Below, piece by piece: positions 43,136-50,629 of a DNA stretch of 64,000 nucleotides. Position 1 is the first letter of the stretch. The number at the start of each line of letters is the position of its first letter. The position numbers and the translations under genes are program-made. Origin of the DNA: Endozoicomonas_A sp049275935 (lineage in GTDB: Bacteria > Pseudomonadota > Gammaproteobacteria > Pseudomonadales > Endozoicomonadaceae); the NCBI RefSeq assembly GCF_049275935.1, contig NZ_CP184830.1:5456001-5520000 (forward strand), written 5' to 3'. Below the pieces are notes generated by a model. That model saw nothing but the letters and a program-made list of their open reading frames with translations. It made no database searches and was not told the DNA's origin.

Positions 43136-44800
43136 TTATAGAATCAGTAATAGAGCCAGTGTGATTATAATACCGAAACCAGTATCGACTATGGCTTTAC
43201 CCACAGATGAAGTGGGTACCTTGCTGATACTCGAATCCATACTGTAACTTGAATTAATAATGGAACTTGAATTAATAATGGAACTTGAATTAATAATGGA
43301 GCTTGAATTAATAATGGAACTTGAATTGATAACGTAGCTTGAATTAATAATGGAGCTTGAATTTGAAAAGGTACTGGATACTGCGTTGTTAACAAAAGCG
43401 TAGTTTGTCATGTTTACCGGGCAGACTTCCGAGTCGAAGTATAAATGATCTTCGAGATTGATCAGTCCGCTGCAGGCAGTCGCTGTGGAACCTTTGATGG
43501 CTGTCCAGGTATTGATCATCTGGTTGATGGCGTAGAGGGCAGGTGATGCCGTAACAACGGATGAGTTGGGTGTCAACCTTTCGCACTCATTTCTCAACAG
43601 GAACGGATCAGCCGCTTTCAGGCTGAATTGTTCCTCGATTTGTCGCCACGGACTGTGTCCTTGCAGGTGATTACAGGCAAAGGCCAGTTCAAGTGGTGCT
43701 TTGACGATTAAAGCGGTCTCTGTCACCTGAATCTGATTGCCTGCCAGGTTAAAAAGAGGACGTTCGGCATTGTTCTCTGTATGACCTGTAAGAACGAAGC
43801 CTCCTCCCCTTGGTATTAGTAACCAGGGGTCATCTCGGGGTGCGAAGCCACTATTAGAGATGTTGACTTTGTTTCTGAAGATATTCACACGGGTTCCGGA
43901 TCCAAGAATAAACTCAGCTGCGTCGGCCATTTTGCCCTGCAATGTGTTCCCGATAATCTCCAGTCTTTGCGACTGGTTCTTGATGGCAGGAAGATGAATA
44001 AACACCGCTTCCCCGGGAATAGCGTCGGTAATCGACACGTTGAGGGTATCACCTATGACCGTGTTATTGGCAAACCTCAGACCCGGGCCAGATTGAGTGG
44101 AGTCAATCGATGCATCCAGAGGTTCTCTGCAATCAAGATAAACTGCAGCCCATTTAGGGAGATGGAATACGTTGTTTTCGACAATCAGCCTCCGGTTAGA
44201 GCACGCAGCTGCAACAATGATGATATCCTCCGGGGCGAACATAGGTCTACTTGGCAGGAAAGTAATATGGCTTATATGACTGTCTTTTGTTTCTCCAAAA
44301 TTGAAGTTATCAGTAGCTCCAACCCAGATCATAACTGTACGACGATAATTTGGCCGAAGCGTAATGACGATTTCAAAACCTTCATCGGCAGCACCAATAA
44401 TGTCCTGGCCATCCTTCAAAACTATATAATTTTCAATGCCGTACTTAACTGAGATTTTATCAGGCAGAGGGGAAGCTGTTGATGGGGAAGGTGTCATTGT
44501 AGGAGTAGCAGTGTTGGAGGAAAGCAGTATCACGGTGTTCTCAGGAATCCGGTTGATCAACTCAGCCATATCTCTTGTCTGATCGGCATTGAGCAAGGTA
44601 CAATTTCGCCCGCGAACAAGATTACTATATTCGTCCAGTCGTTTATCAACCCCCGCTGTTTGCCCTCTGAGGGATTCACACAATGCCGTTGTAGGGACTG
44701 TTGAAGCAGGAGAAGTTGTGGATTGAGCCTGAAGGCTTAAGGGTTGTAAAAGGAATACAGAAGCGATTAACTGAGCCAGATAATGTTGCTGCTTGATCAT
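43136..44800 (-). CDS. Secreted/surface protein with tandem repeats and C-terminal anchor
   Basis: 554 residues. A signal peptide ends near AQAQS (residue 26). A Thr/Ser/Pro-rich linker (about 97-112) precedes a parallel beta-helix-like region (RRLIVENNVFHLP, NNTVIGD, RLEIIGNTLQGKM, VNIFRNKVNISN) recalling polysaccharide-lyase or adhesin solenoids. The C-terminal part holds six-residue repeats SSSIIN in several copies and ends with a hydrophobic stretch (FGIIITLALLLIL) that could anchor it. GAGG lies ahead of the ATG. No catalytic motif is recognised. The repeats carry N-x-S sequons many times, which may be chance from the codon pattern. Confidence 0.75.
   Translation of the reverse strand: MIKQQHYLAQLIASVFLLQPLSLQAQSTTSPASTVPTTALCESLRGQTAGVDKRLDEYSNLVRGRNCTLLNADQTRDMAELINRIPENTVILLSSNTATPTMTPSPSTASPLPDKISVKYGIENYIVLKDGQDIIGAADEGFEIVITLRPNYRRTVMIWVGATDNFNFGETKDSHISHITFLPSRPMFAPEDIIIVAAACSNRRLIVENNVFHLPKWAAVYLDCREPLDASIDSTQSGPGLRFANNTVIGDTLNVSITDAIPGEAVFIHLPAIKNQSQRLEIIGNTLQGKMADAAEFILGSGTRVNIFRNKVNISNSGFAPRDDPWLLIPRGGGFVLTGHTENNAERPLFNLAGNQIQVTETALIVKAPLELAFACNHLQGHSPWRQIEEQFSLKAADPFLLRNECERLTPNSSVVTASPALYAINQMINTWTAIKGSTATACSGLINLEDHLYFDSEVCPVNMTNYAFVNNAVSSTFSNSSSIINSSYVINSSSIINSSSIINSSSIINSSSIINSSYSMDSSISKVPTSSVGKAIVDTGFGIIITLALLLIL
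43246..43371 (-). repeat. 18-bp tandem repeat inside the surface protein gene
   Basis: Seven units of 18 bases in frame, three of them identical (43246, 43264, 43282) and the others differing by one to a few bases; the last is degenerate. Each encodes one SSSIIN/NSS hexapeptide. The unit length preserves frame, so copy-number change would alter protein length without breaking it. Confidence 0.9.
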
Positions 44801-44808
44801 CGATTTTC

Positions 44809-44960
44809 CTCAACTGGATACCCCGTACTTCTAGTGCGGGGAGAAATGTTGACTTGCTGGGGTCGCCCAGACCGTTAGAGCAAGCCATCACTCTATTTTT
44901 GGTGCTTACACACCGTCCTAGCCTTGCGGCAGTAGAGTTCACCGCCTAGACAATGTTAAT
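44809..44960 (-). mobile_element. IS200/IS605-like right end (possible omega-RNA remnant)
   Basis: On the minus strand this stretch carries GCTAGGACGGTGTG, a short paired stretch around GCTTGC, and finally a tight hairpin (44821-44841, CCCCGCAC/GTACGGGG type) followed by TATCCAGTTGAG. This end structure resembles the right end and guide-RNA scaffold of IS605-type tnpB elements, by pattern memory only. No TnpB or TnpA gene is left. The hairpin ends about 15 bases before the start codon of the surface protein gene at 44800. Confidence 0.4.
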
Positions 44961-45146
44961 GGACGGTTTCTTGATAGCAGCACTGTAATTAACCCTCAAT
45001 ACACTGTTTTAACCACTATCCTTAGAGCTTGGGACTGGTGAAGTCGGTAGGAAGTCTAGGTGTTGTATTTATACTTATCCAATCAGACTGTGCACGGACT
45101 CCCGACAATGGTGTATAGAACGACATCTGTTTTTTTTTGTCCTGAC

Positions 45147-46169
45147 TTAATGATAAAAGAATGCGCTCCAACGGGTAGGGAACGTTTTCCGTTCTTTGAT
45201 GAATTGCAGCAGTGTTTTCAAAGGCATTAATTTCAGTGAAGCTTTGGCCTTCTGAAAACCAAGGCCGTAGACAGGATCATCGCTGTTTTCTATCGCCATT
45301 CTCCGGAATTCTGCGTCCTTTGTATCCTGACTTTTCAACCATATGTACTCCATCATGACACAGATACCTTCTTCAACTTCCAGTGGTAGGTCGCGATAGT
45401 TGTTGTAGAAGAACCAGGCATGGGTTAATTCATGGATGGCTACGGTCCGGAAATGTTCTTCTGGCAGATGTCTCTGGATCAGAATATCGTTGAACTCTCG
45501 GGCAATGACCTGACCATTGGCTTTCGTAGAGATACTCCATCGTGCCAGACCCAGTATTGGCCTTTCATTATGAAAGTTATGTCGGCTGGCTTCCCTGAGT
45601 TCATCACGACCGCACAGTGTCAGTGGGGTTTTGGATTGATGCAAATTCAATCCTACAGAGGAGAGGGCAGAGCGCATCTGCTCCATGATTCTGTCCCCTT
45701 CTTCCTGAGAAACTACACCGTGAAGATTGCAGAGGTTGCAGATCACCAGACCGTCCGGGAAAGACATGCCGCCATCGGTGATGTTTTTGCAGACTATGCG
45801 GCCGCAACTTGAACAATTGGTGTAGTCCTGATGGGTCTCGCAGAAGGTATTGCCCCAAAAATCCATCAAATATTGTTCACCGAGGGGTTTGCGGCAGACA
45901 GCACAGGGGGGATGATGCTGCTTCAGGTAGCAGTCCAGATGCCAGGGCATGCCATCGTTTTCTATGTATTTGTCTTTGATGGTCTTCCGGCATCCGGGGC
46001 ATTTCAGGCATCTTGGATGAAAAGGACGGCCATTAAAGCCAACAAACGGTTTGTTCAAAAGCGGTTTTTTGCAGGTTCGACAGTTAAAACAATGTGTGTG
46101 CCAATGACTACCAAGGGCTTCCAGACCATTTCCGTGGATTGGCTTTCGACAGCTCTTGCAGAAATTCAT
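45147..46169 (-). CDS. LIM-domain zinc metallopeptidase, DA1-like
   Basis: 340 residues. The N-terminus is cysteine/histidine rich: C4/C7/H24/C27/C30/C33/H51/C54, then C57/C60/H77/C80, C89/C92/C110/H113 and C119/C122/C144/C147, spacing that fits two LIM modules plus a zinc ribbon. The C-terminus carries H246-E-L-T-H250-A-W with acidic VEEG at 265-268, then DDPVYGLGFQKAKASLK near the end. This order and several local stretches (PPCAVCRKP, FPDGLVICNLC, REASRHN, VEEGICVMME, DDPVYGLGF) match plant DA1 ubiquitin-activated peptidases. LIM domains are almost unknown in bacteria. It lies 67 bases after the integrase gene on the same strand and has a GGAAGG site close to the ATG. Confidence 0.85.
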   Translation of the reverse strand: MNFCKSCRKPIHGNGLEALGSHWHTHCFNCRTCKKPLLNKPFVGFNGRPFHPRCLKCPGCRKTIKDKYIENDGMPWHLDCYLKQHHPPCAVCRKPLGEQYLMDFWGNTFCETHQDYTNCSSCGRIVCKNITDGGMSFPDGLVICNLCNLHGVVSQEEGDRIMEQMRSALSSVGLNLHQSKTPLTLCGRDELREASRHNFHNERPILGLARWSISTKANGQVIAREFNDILIQRHLPEEHFRTVAIHELTHAWFFYNNYRDLPLEVEEGICVMMEYIWLKSQDTKDAEFRRMAIENSDDPVYGLGFQKAKASLKLMPLKTLLQFIKERKTFPTRWSAFFYH

Positions 46170-46236
46170 GTCCTTCCCTGGCCATGTGATGCTTACTCAA
46201 TAACTTTAGCAGGAGCAGGTTAAAGCTGTTGATGAT

Positions 46237-47379
46237 TCAGAGGAAATGGGTTGCAGTCATTTGCTTCAATCTCTTGGCCTCAGTGTGGTAGTACTGGCTG
46301 GTGGTATTGATCGAGTCATGACCTGCAAAAATGGCCAGATCTTCTATGTCCATCTGACGGGCAAGGTGTGTCAATGCAGTGTGTCGCAGAGCGTGGAAAG
46401 GCATAGCCTTGAATCGACTTGCCCGCAGGCTCTTACTGATAGCCATCCCGTTTGCTTGATAAGCGCAGAAGTCCATAAAGCTCTGCCACCAGAAACGTAA
46501 ACCTCTGGAGGAAAGTCCGCCCATTTTGCCCTGAATTTTGCGTGTTCTGGGAGCTAATGGGAAGTCGTCCCCCAACAGGCCTTCATAGTGAAACCTTTGC
46601 CTGAACGCCTTGATCTCTTCAATAAGCTTGTTATTCAGTGGCAGCTGACGACGTTTTCGACCCTTCCCCAGAATACTGAGAAAATAGCCGCCTTCAATAT
46701 CCGGGTGAATATCATTACAGCTATGTCCGGTCAGTTCAGACTCTCGAAGTCCGAGACTGTAGCCCAGCATAATGATGTAGCGTGTTCTTGCTAACTCTGA
46801 TTCAGAGATGCGCTCACTATGCCTTTGCAGCTCAAGGCAGTTCAGTAAATGCTGCCATTCTTCTTCATGAAAAAAGCGGACAATAGAAGTGCCCCTGGCG
46901 AGCTTTTCGCCGGAACGAATCAATGAAACAGCCGGGTTGCCCGGTGTGTATCGATTTTTCTCCAGAAAAGAAAAGAAAGATGAGAGTACGTCTATGACCT
47001 GATCAGTGCTTTTTCCGGGCTTGATGGATGCCTTAAACAGTATTCTTTCTGGTTGTCCTGGGATAATACCTTTCTTTAGCCAGCGATCTGGCAGATTTTG
47101 TACATGATGAAGATACATCTGAAGATGCTTCAGCCGAACCTCTTTATAAGTTGCCCCCATATCCTGATACAACCAGGCGCTGAAACGCAGGATTTCTCTT
47201 TCATAGCGTCTGAGCGTCTCGCTGGAGCGGGCTGCAGATTTGTTCAGAAACAAAGTAAGAATCTCACTGTCATTGACAGCGCCGGTCATATCAGTATTGA
47301 ACGACGATAAGTCGGACTGATGGTTTGGATGGTTGCCCCCGGGAAGTAGCAGAAGTTTTGAGAGCACTGGTAAACTCAT
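46237..47379 (-). CDS. Tyrosine recombinase (integrase)
   Basis: 380 residues. The N-terminal SAM-like part (RYEREILRFSAWLYQDMG) binds DNA core sites; the catalytic domain shows Arg in GYSLGLRESEL, Lys-region RKRRQLPLN, HALRHTALTHLA, GHDSINTTSQYYH with the terminal Tyr. It lacks obvious phage XerC/D typical C-termini and is probably an integrase of a mobile island. Its start overlaps the stop of the KfrA-like gene by four bases (ATGA), so the two are co-translated, and the DA1-like gene follows. Confidence 0.92.
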   Translation of the reverse strand: MSLPVLSKLLLLPGGNHPNHQSDLSSFNTDMTGAVNDSEILTLFLNKSAARSSETLRRYEREILRFSAWLYQDMGATYKEVRLKHLQMYLHHVQNLPDRWLKKGIIPGQPERILFKASIKPGKSTDQVIDVLSSFFSFLEKNRYTPGNPAVSLIRSGEKLARGTSIVRFFHEEEWQHLLNCLELQRHSERISESELARTRYIIMLGYSLGLRESELTGHSCNDIHPDIEGGYFLSILGKGRKRRQLPLNNKLIEEIKAFRQRFHYEGLLGDDFPLAPRTRKIQGKMGGLSSRGLRFWWQSFMDFCAYQANGMAISKSLRASRFKAMPFHALRHTALTHLARQMDIEDLAIFAGHDSINTTSQYYHTEAKRLKQMTATHFL

Positions 47380-48461
47380 GGCCTGCTCTCTTTGCTTTGT
47401 TCAATAGACAGCTTTAGAGCATCGTTATAGCCTTTAAGTCGTTCAACTTCGCGCTCCAGTGCTTTTGTTGAATCAAGTTCTTCCTGTAGCTCCCGGTTCT
47501 TTTGCTCAAGGTCAGCTTGATGCCTTCTGGACTCTTTGATGACATCCTCGTTATGTCGGGCCTTTTGTTCTGTATCCATAAGCTGTCGCACTGCGCTGGT
47601 AATCGCTTCAACAGGCAGGTTCATAAGTAGTGCCAGCTCTTTAATAGCCTGAAGTTGCGGATCTGATTCTTTAACAATGGCTTTGTAATGATTCCTCTCT
47701 TCGCAAGCTTCCAAATGGGCTTTAGACTTGGCTTCCAATCGATATTGAATTTCATTGTGAGCCCTCTCGGCAGCCAATCCGTATTCTTTCTGTTTCTCCA
47801 GCTTGGATTCAATATCTGTTCTTAGCCGACGTTCACTGTCTACGGTTTTGATCCAGTGGTTGATTTGTGCCTGGTACTGACTGTCGAGCTTAGTCTCTAG
47901 AGAGGAGAGGGCATTGGTATGTTCTTTTTTATTGCAAGCCAGAGTTTCTTCATGCTTGTTATTTTTTTCGATCTCTGCGTTTAGCTGTTCCTTCAATTGA
48001 ATGATGCTTTTCTCATGCTCTGATTGTTGCTGAATCAGCTTCTTTCCATTTTCTTGTAGCACCTCATTTTCAGCCGTTAGTTGCTCCAGTTGGTGTTCCA
48101 GGGCCAGTCGTTCTTCAGAGAACTGCTGTACTACCTGTTGCAGCTCGTCAATTTCCTGATTGGCTTGATCTTCAAAGTCACGCTGCAAGGCGGTTGCATC
48201 ATGTTTCCATTGGATGAGAGAGCGTTTCAGAACACGCACAAGATCAGCAGGTAGCTCTTCGTTTGTCTCTTTCTGGGCGTCATCCAGAAAGCGCCACTCA
48301 TTGTAATAGGGCAAAACCGTTTGTTTCCCCATTTTGGCAATGCGGGCCAGTTTATCGGCATTAATTCGTTCTCCTCTGGTCTTGAGATCGTCGAGGACTC
48401 TGAAAACCAGCTCTCTGCGCTGAATTTCCTTCTGGTTCTCGCTATTGGCTTTGTTATCCAT
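47376..48461 (-). CDS. KfrA-like DNA-binding coiled-coil protein
   Basis: 361 residues. The N-terminal 75 residues match the KfrA/plasmid replication-region DNA-binding domain (RELVFRVLDDLKTRGERINADKLARIAKMGKQTVLPYYNEWR). Nearly all the rest is coiled coil, with Gln/Glu/Lys-rich heptads. KfrA proteins are autorepressors of plasmids and islands and can help organise DNA. A 42-base palindrome and a second inverted repeat lie just upstream, probably its operators. The four-base overlap with the integrase indicates joint control of recombination. Confidence 0.88.
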   Translation of the reverse strand: MDNKANSENQKEIQRRELVFRVLDDLKTRGERINADKLARIAKMGKQTVLPYYNEWRFLDDAQKETNEELPADLVRVLKRSLIQWKHDATALQRDFEDQANQEIDELQQVVQQFSEERLALEHQLEQLTAENEVLQENGKKLIQQQSEHEKSIIQLKEQLNAEIEKNNKHEETLACNKKEHTNALSSLETKLDSQYQAQINHWIKTVDSERRLRTDIESKLEKQKEYGLAAERAHNEIQYRLEAKSKAHLEACEERNHYKAIVKESDPQLQAIKELALLMNLPVEAITSAVRQLMDTEQKARHNEDVIKESRRHQADLEQKNRELQEELDSTKALEREVERLKGYNDALKLSIEQSKESRP

Positions 48462-48479
48462 GATTTTTTACCCGGGAAC

Positions 48480-48521
48480 ATACTATCAATACCAGTATTA
48501 TAATACTGGTATTGATAGTAT
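48480..48521. promoter_or_regulatory. 42-bp perfect palindrome, likely KfrA operator
   Basis: An uninterrupted perfect palindrome centred between 48500 and 48501; each arm reads from ATACTATC through ACCAGTATTA. It lies 18-60 bases upstream of the kfrA-like start, where a repressor would cover the promoter. Palindromes this long and perfect are very unlikely by chance. Confidence 0.75.
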
Positions 48522-48535
48522 TAAAGTTCTTTATC

Positions 48536-48565
48536 TACTACCGGTAACTGAACTTACCGGTAGTA
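48536..48565. promoter_or_regulatory. Second inverted repeat, two TACCGGTA sites
   Basis: TACTACCGGTAA and TTACCGGTAGTA, separated by CTGAAC. Each arm itself contains the palindrome TACCGGTA. It lies 15 bases beyond the 42-base palindrome, between the KfrA-like gene and the HiPIP gene, and could serve either. Confidence 0.6.
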
Positions 48566-48657
48566 AGTAATAGTTTTTGCGAAAATTCTAAAGATCTGCT
48601 TTAAATCTGAATGCGTACAAAACTATTTTGATGAATGACATACGATGAGGACTGAAA

Positions 48658-48960
48658 ATGGATAGAAGAAAGTTTATGCAGCTTGGGTTGGCTTGCACCT
48701 TAATCCCACTGGTTGCCATGGATACTGTTGCGGAACCAGCAGCCGCTGGTGAAGTTCAGGAAGACGATCCACAGGCAAAAGCTCTCAACTACGTGAAGGA
48801 GGCTTCTGAGGCCAAGGGCAATCCAAAATATAAGGAAGGGGATATCTGCAAAAACTGTATGTTCTTTGAGGCTAGTAAGAATAATGGCTGTACACTTTTT
48901 GCTGGTCGCAGAGTAGAGGAGGGTGGTTGGTGCACAGCCTGGGTAGCAAAACCGAAATAA
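48658..48960 (+). CDS. High-potential iron-sulfur protein (HiPIP)
   Basis: 100 residues. A twin-arginine-type signal (MDRRKFMQLGLACTLIPLVAM) leads to the mature protein, which has four cysteines in the HiPIP pattern: CKNC, then NNGC, then GGWC, holding one [4Fe-4S] cluster at high potential. It would act as a periplasmic electron carrier, for example to a terminal oxidase or reductase. It stands alone in the island; no obvious redox partner adjoins it. Confidence 0.92.
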   Translation: MDRRKFMQLGLACTLIPLVAMDTVAEPAAAGEVQEDDPQAKALNYVKEASEAKGNPKYKEGDICKNCMFFEASKNNGCTLFAGRRVEEGGWCTAWVAKPK

Positions 48961-49141
48961 TTTACCCTTTCAACGATTCGTTGTTCGGGGCTATCTGAAG
49001 AGTGACTTTATAGCAGGTAGAACGATGCGTCCGGTACAACCATCAGAGTCGGGCGCAATATAAACCGCAGTAAGGGCTCAAGCTGGAAAGTCGTACTTGC
49101 TAATATACCCGCTAGCAGCATTCCTGAGCCCAAAGGGAGGG

Positions 49142-49471
49142 TCACTTAATATAGCGAGCTTTGGATTTTACTTTTTCGACCAGCTTTTTACCTTTGGGAG
49201 TTAAGGTTAGTTTGAAATAACGACCGTCGTCCTCATGTTGAGCCTTTTTGATCAGACCCAGACCAGGGCGGTCATGGCGGCCTTCGCCCAGACGCTTCAC
49301 ACTGACAGCAATATCGCTGGGTGTGCCACAGGTCAGTTTTTCAGCATTCACCAGGTCAGTTATGGTTTCGCCAGGATTCTCAGCCACTACCAGCAGGATC
49401 TGCCATTGGATAATGGTAAGTGGGTATTCCTGAAGCAGGTGGGTAAGTTTAATCAGACCTTTTAATGTCAT
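49142..49471 (-). CDS. MarR-type winged-helix protein
   Basis: 109 residues. The pattern YPLTIIQWQILLVVAENPGETITDLVNAEKLTCGTPSDIAVSVKRLGEGRHD and the wing DDGRYFKLTLTPKGKKLVEKV fit a MarR winged helix, but the N- and C-terminal dimerisation helices are short. No direct ligand or target can be inferred. The first 109 codons are complete (ATG 49471) with a usual stop. Confidence 0.75.
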   Translation of the reverse strand: MTLKGLIKLTHLLQEYPLTIIQWQILLVVAENPGETITDLVNAEKLTCGTPSDIAVSVKRLGEGRHDRPGLGLIKKAQHEDDGRYFKLTLTPKGKKLVEKVKSKARYIK

Positions 49472-49705
49472 TATTAATCTACCTTTAGGTTAGGTTATGG
49501 GCGCGCTGTGAACTTAAGGCGTCGTATACTTCTTATTTTTCGGCCTCTAAAGCATACTGCACAACGGGTGCAACAACAGAGGTACCAGAACAAATATTAG
49601 ACAGTTTTATACTGATCTGGCAAATTTTAAGAGTCAGGTCGTCTATTTTAATGCAAAGGTAGCATAGCTGTTACGCTTTGAAACAAGTAAGGCTACTATT
49701 AATCC

Positions 49706-50317
49706 ATGATCAAAAAATGCCTTTTTCCTGCTGCTGGTTACGGGACACGCTTTCTGCCTGCGACCAAATCCATGCCCAAGGAAATGATGCCTATCGTAAA
49801 CAAACCCCTTATTGAGTACGGCGTTGATGAAGCCCTGCAAGGTGATTTGCATGAGATTTGCATCGTTACAGGACGTGGTAAACGGGCTTTGGACGACCAC
49901 TTTAATATAAATTATGAACTGGAACATCAGATCCAGGGAACAAACCCTTTCGGGTATTCGGGGTTTGATGGACGAATGTACATTCTCCTATACACGTCAG
50001 CGTGAAATGAAAGGACTGGGTCATGCCATTCTGACCGGAGAAACTTTGATTGGAGATGAGCCGTTCGCTGTCGTCTTAGCCGACGACCTCTGTATCAACC
50101 TTGATGGAAAAGGTGTTCTGTCCCAGATGGTTAACCTGTACAAACAGTTCCGTTGCAGTATTGTCGCCATCGCGGAAGTGCCTGCCGAAGAGGCCTGCAA
50201 ATATGGGGTTATCAGCGGTGAAATGATCAAGCTATTGGTCGCTATATTTTAACGCCGGATATCTTCGACATCCTCAGAGAAACACCTCCGGGCAGTCATC
50301 TATTGATGACTTCTTGA
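49706..50317 (+). pseudogene. galU: Degraded UTP-glucose-1-phosphate uridylyltransferase (galU)
   Basis: The first ~80 codons read GalU (CLFPAAGYGTRFLPATKSMPKE, VNKPLIEYGVDEAL, FNINYELEHQIQGTN). A frameshift near 49945 moves the frame, after which LSGIRGLMDECTFSYTRQREMKGLGHAILTGE and the following GDEPFAVVLADDLC continue. Around 50228 a second shift and deletion joins SGEMIK to IGRYILTPDIFDILRETPPG, omitting about 25 residues including the VEKP loop, and then the gene is cut off. It is not able to encode a working enzyme. The break points are clear from the family order. Confidence 0.88.
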
Positions 50318-50538
50318 TATCCTTCGATTGCGCATAATATGTATTATGTTAAATATATAATGAGGCTTTCAACTTACGCTGGCTTATGGAGCTTTCCTCC
50401 TTCCTCCGCATCAAGGTTCATATTCTATAAATTTCGAGTCATGTAGCCGCAATGTGCACCTAAAGCAAATTTACCTGCACGTAAGATACTTTTTCCTTGG
50501 AACTATTCAAGATTCAAGACCCTTTTCCTTTGTTTTAC

Positions 50539-50566
50539 GGAACTTTTTTTTTATTCACTGGTCAAC
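50539..50566 (+). promoter_or_regulatory. Sigma-E-like promoter, copy 1
   Basis: GGAACTT, then TCAAC 16 bases later. This spacing fits the envelope-stress (sigma-E/ECF) consensus GGAACTT-N16-TCnnA. A matching block including downstream AAGTACC and TAGAGGGTAA recurs before the 948-aa gene. It lies about 65 bases upstream of the 535-aa gene. Confidence 0.55.
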
Positions 50567-50629
50567 AAGCGTAAGTACCTGTAGAGGGTAACTTTCCTTC
50601 ATCATGGATAAAGCCAAGAGAATAAAACG

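Noticed and set aside
43246..43371. CRISPR-like array of short repeats
   Set aside because: The units are back-to-back 18-mers with no spacers, and they are coding and in frame.
44676..44942. An 88-aa minus-strand ORF as a gene
   Set aside because: It overlaps the start of the surface protein gene in another frame and reads through the putative IS end.
49914..50252. Separate 112-aa protein
   Set aside because: It is the middle of GalU in a shifted frame, not an independent gene.
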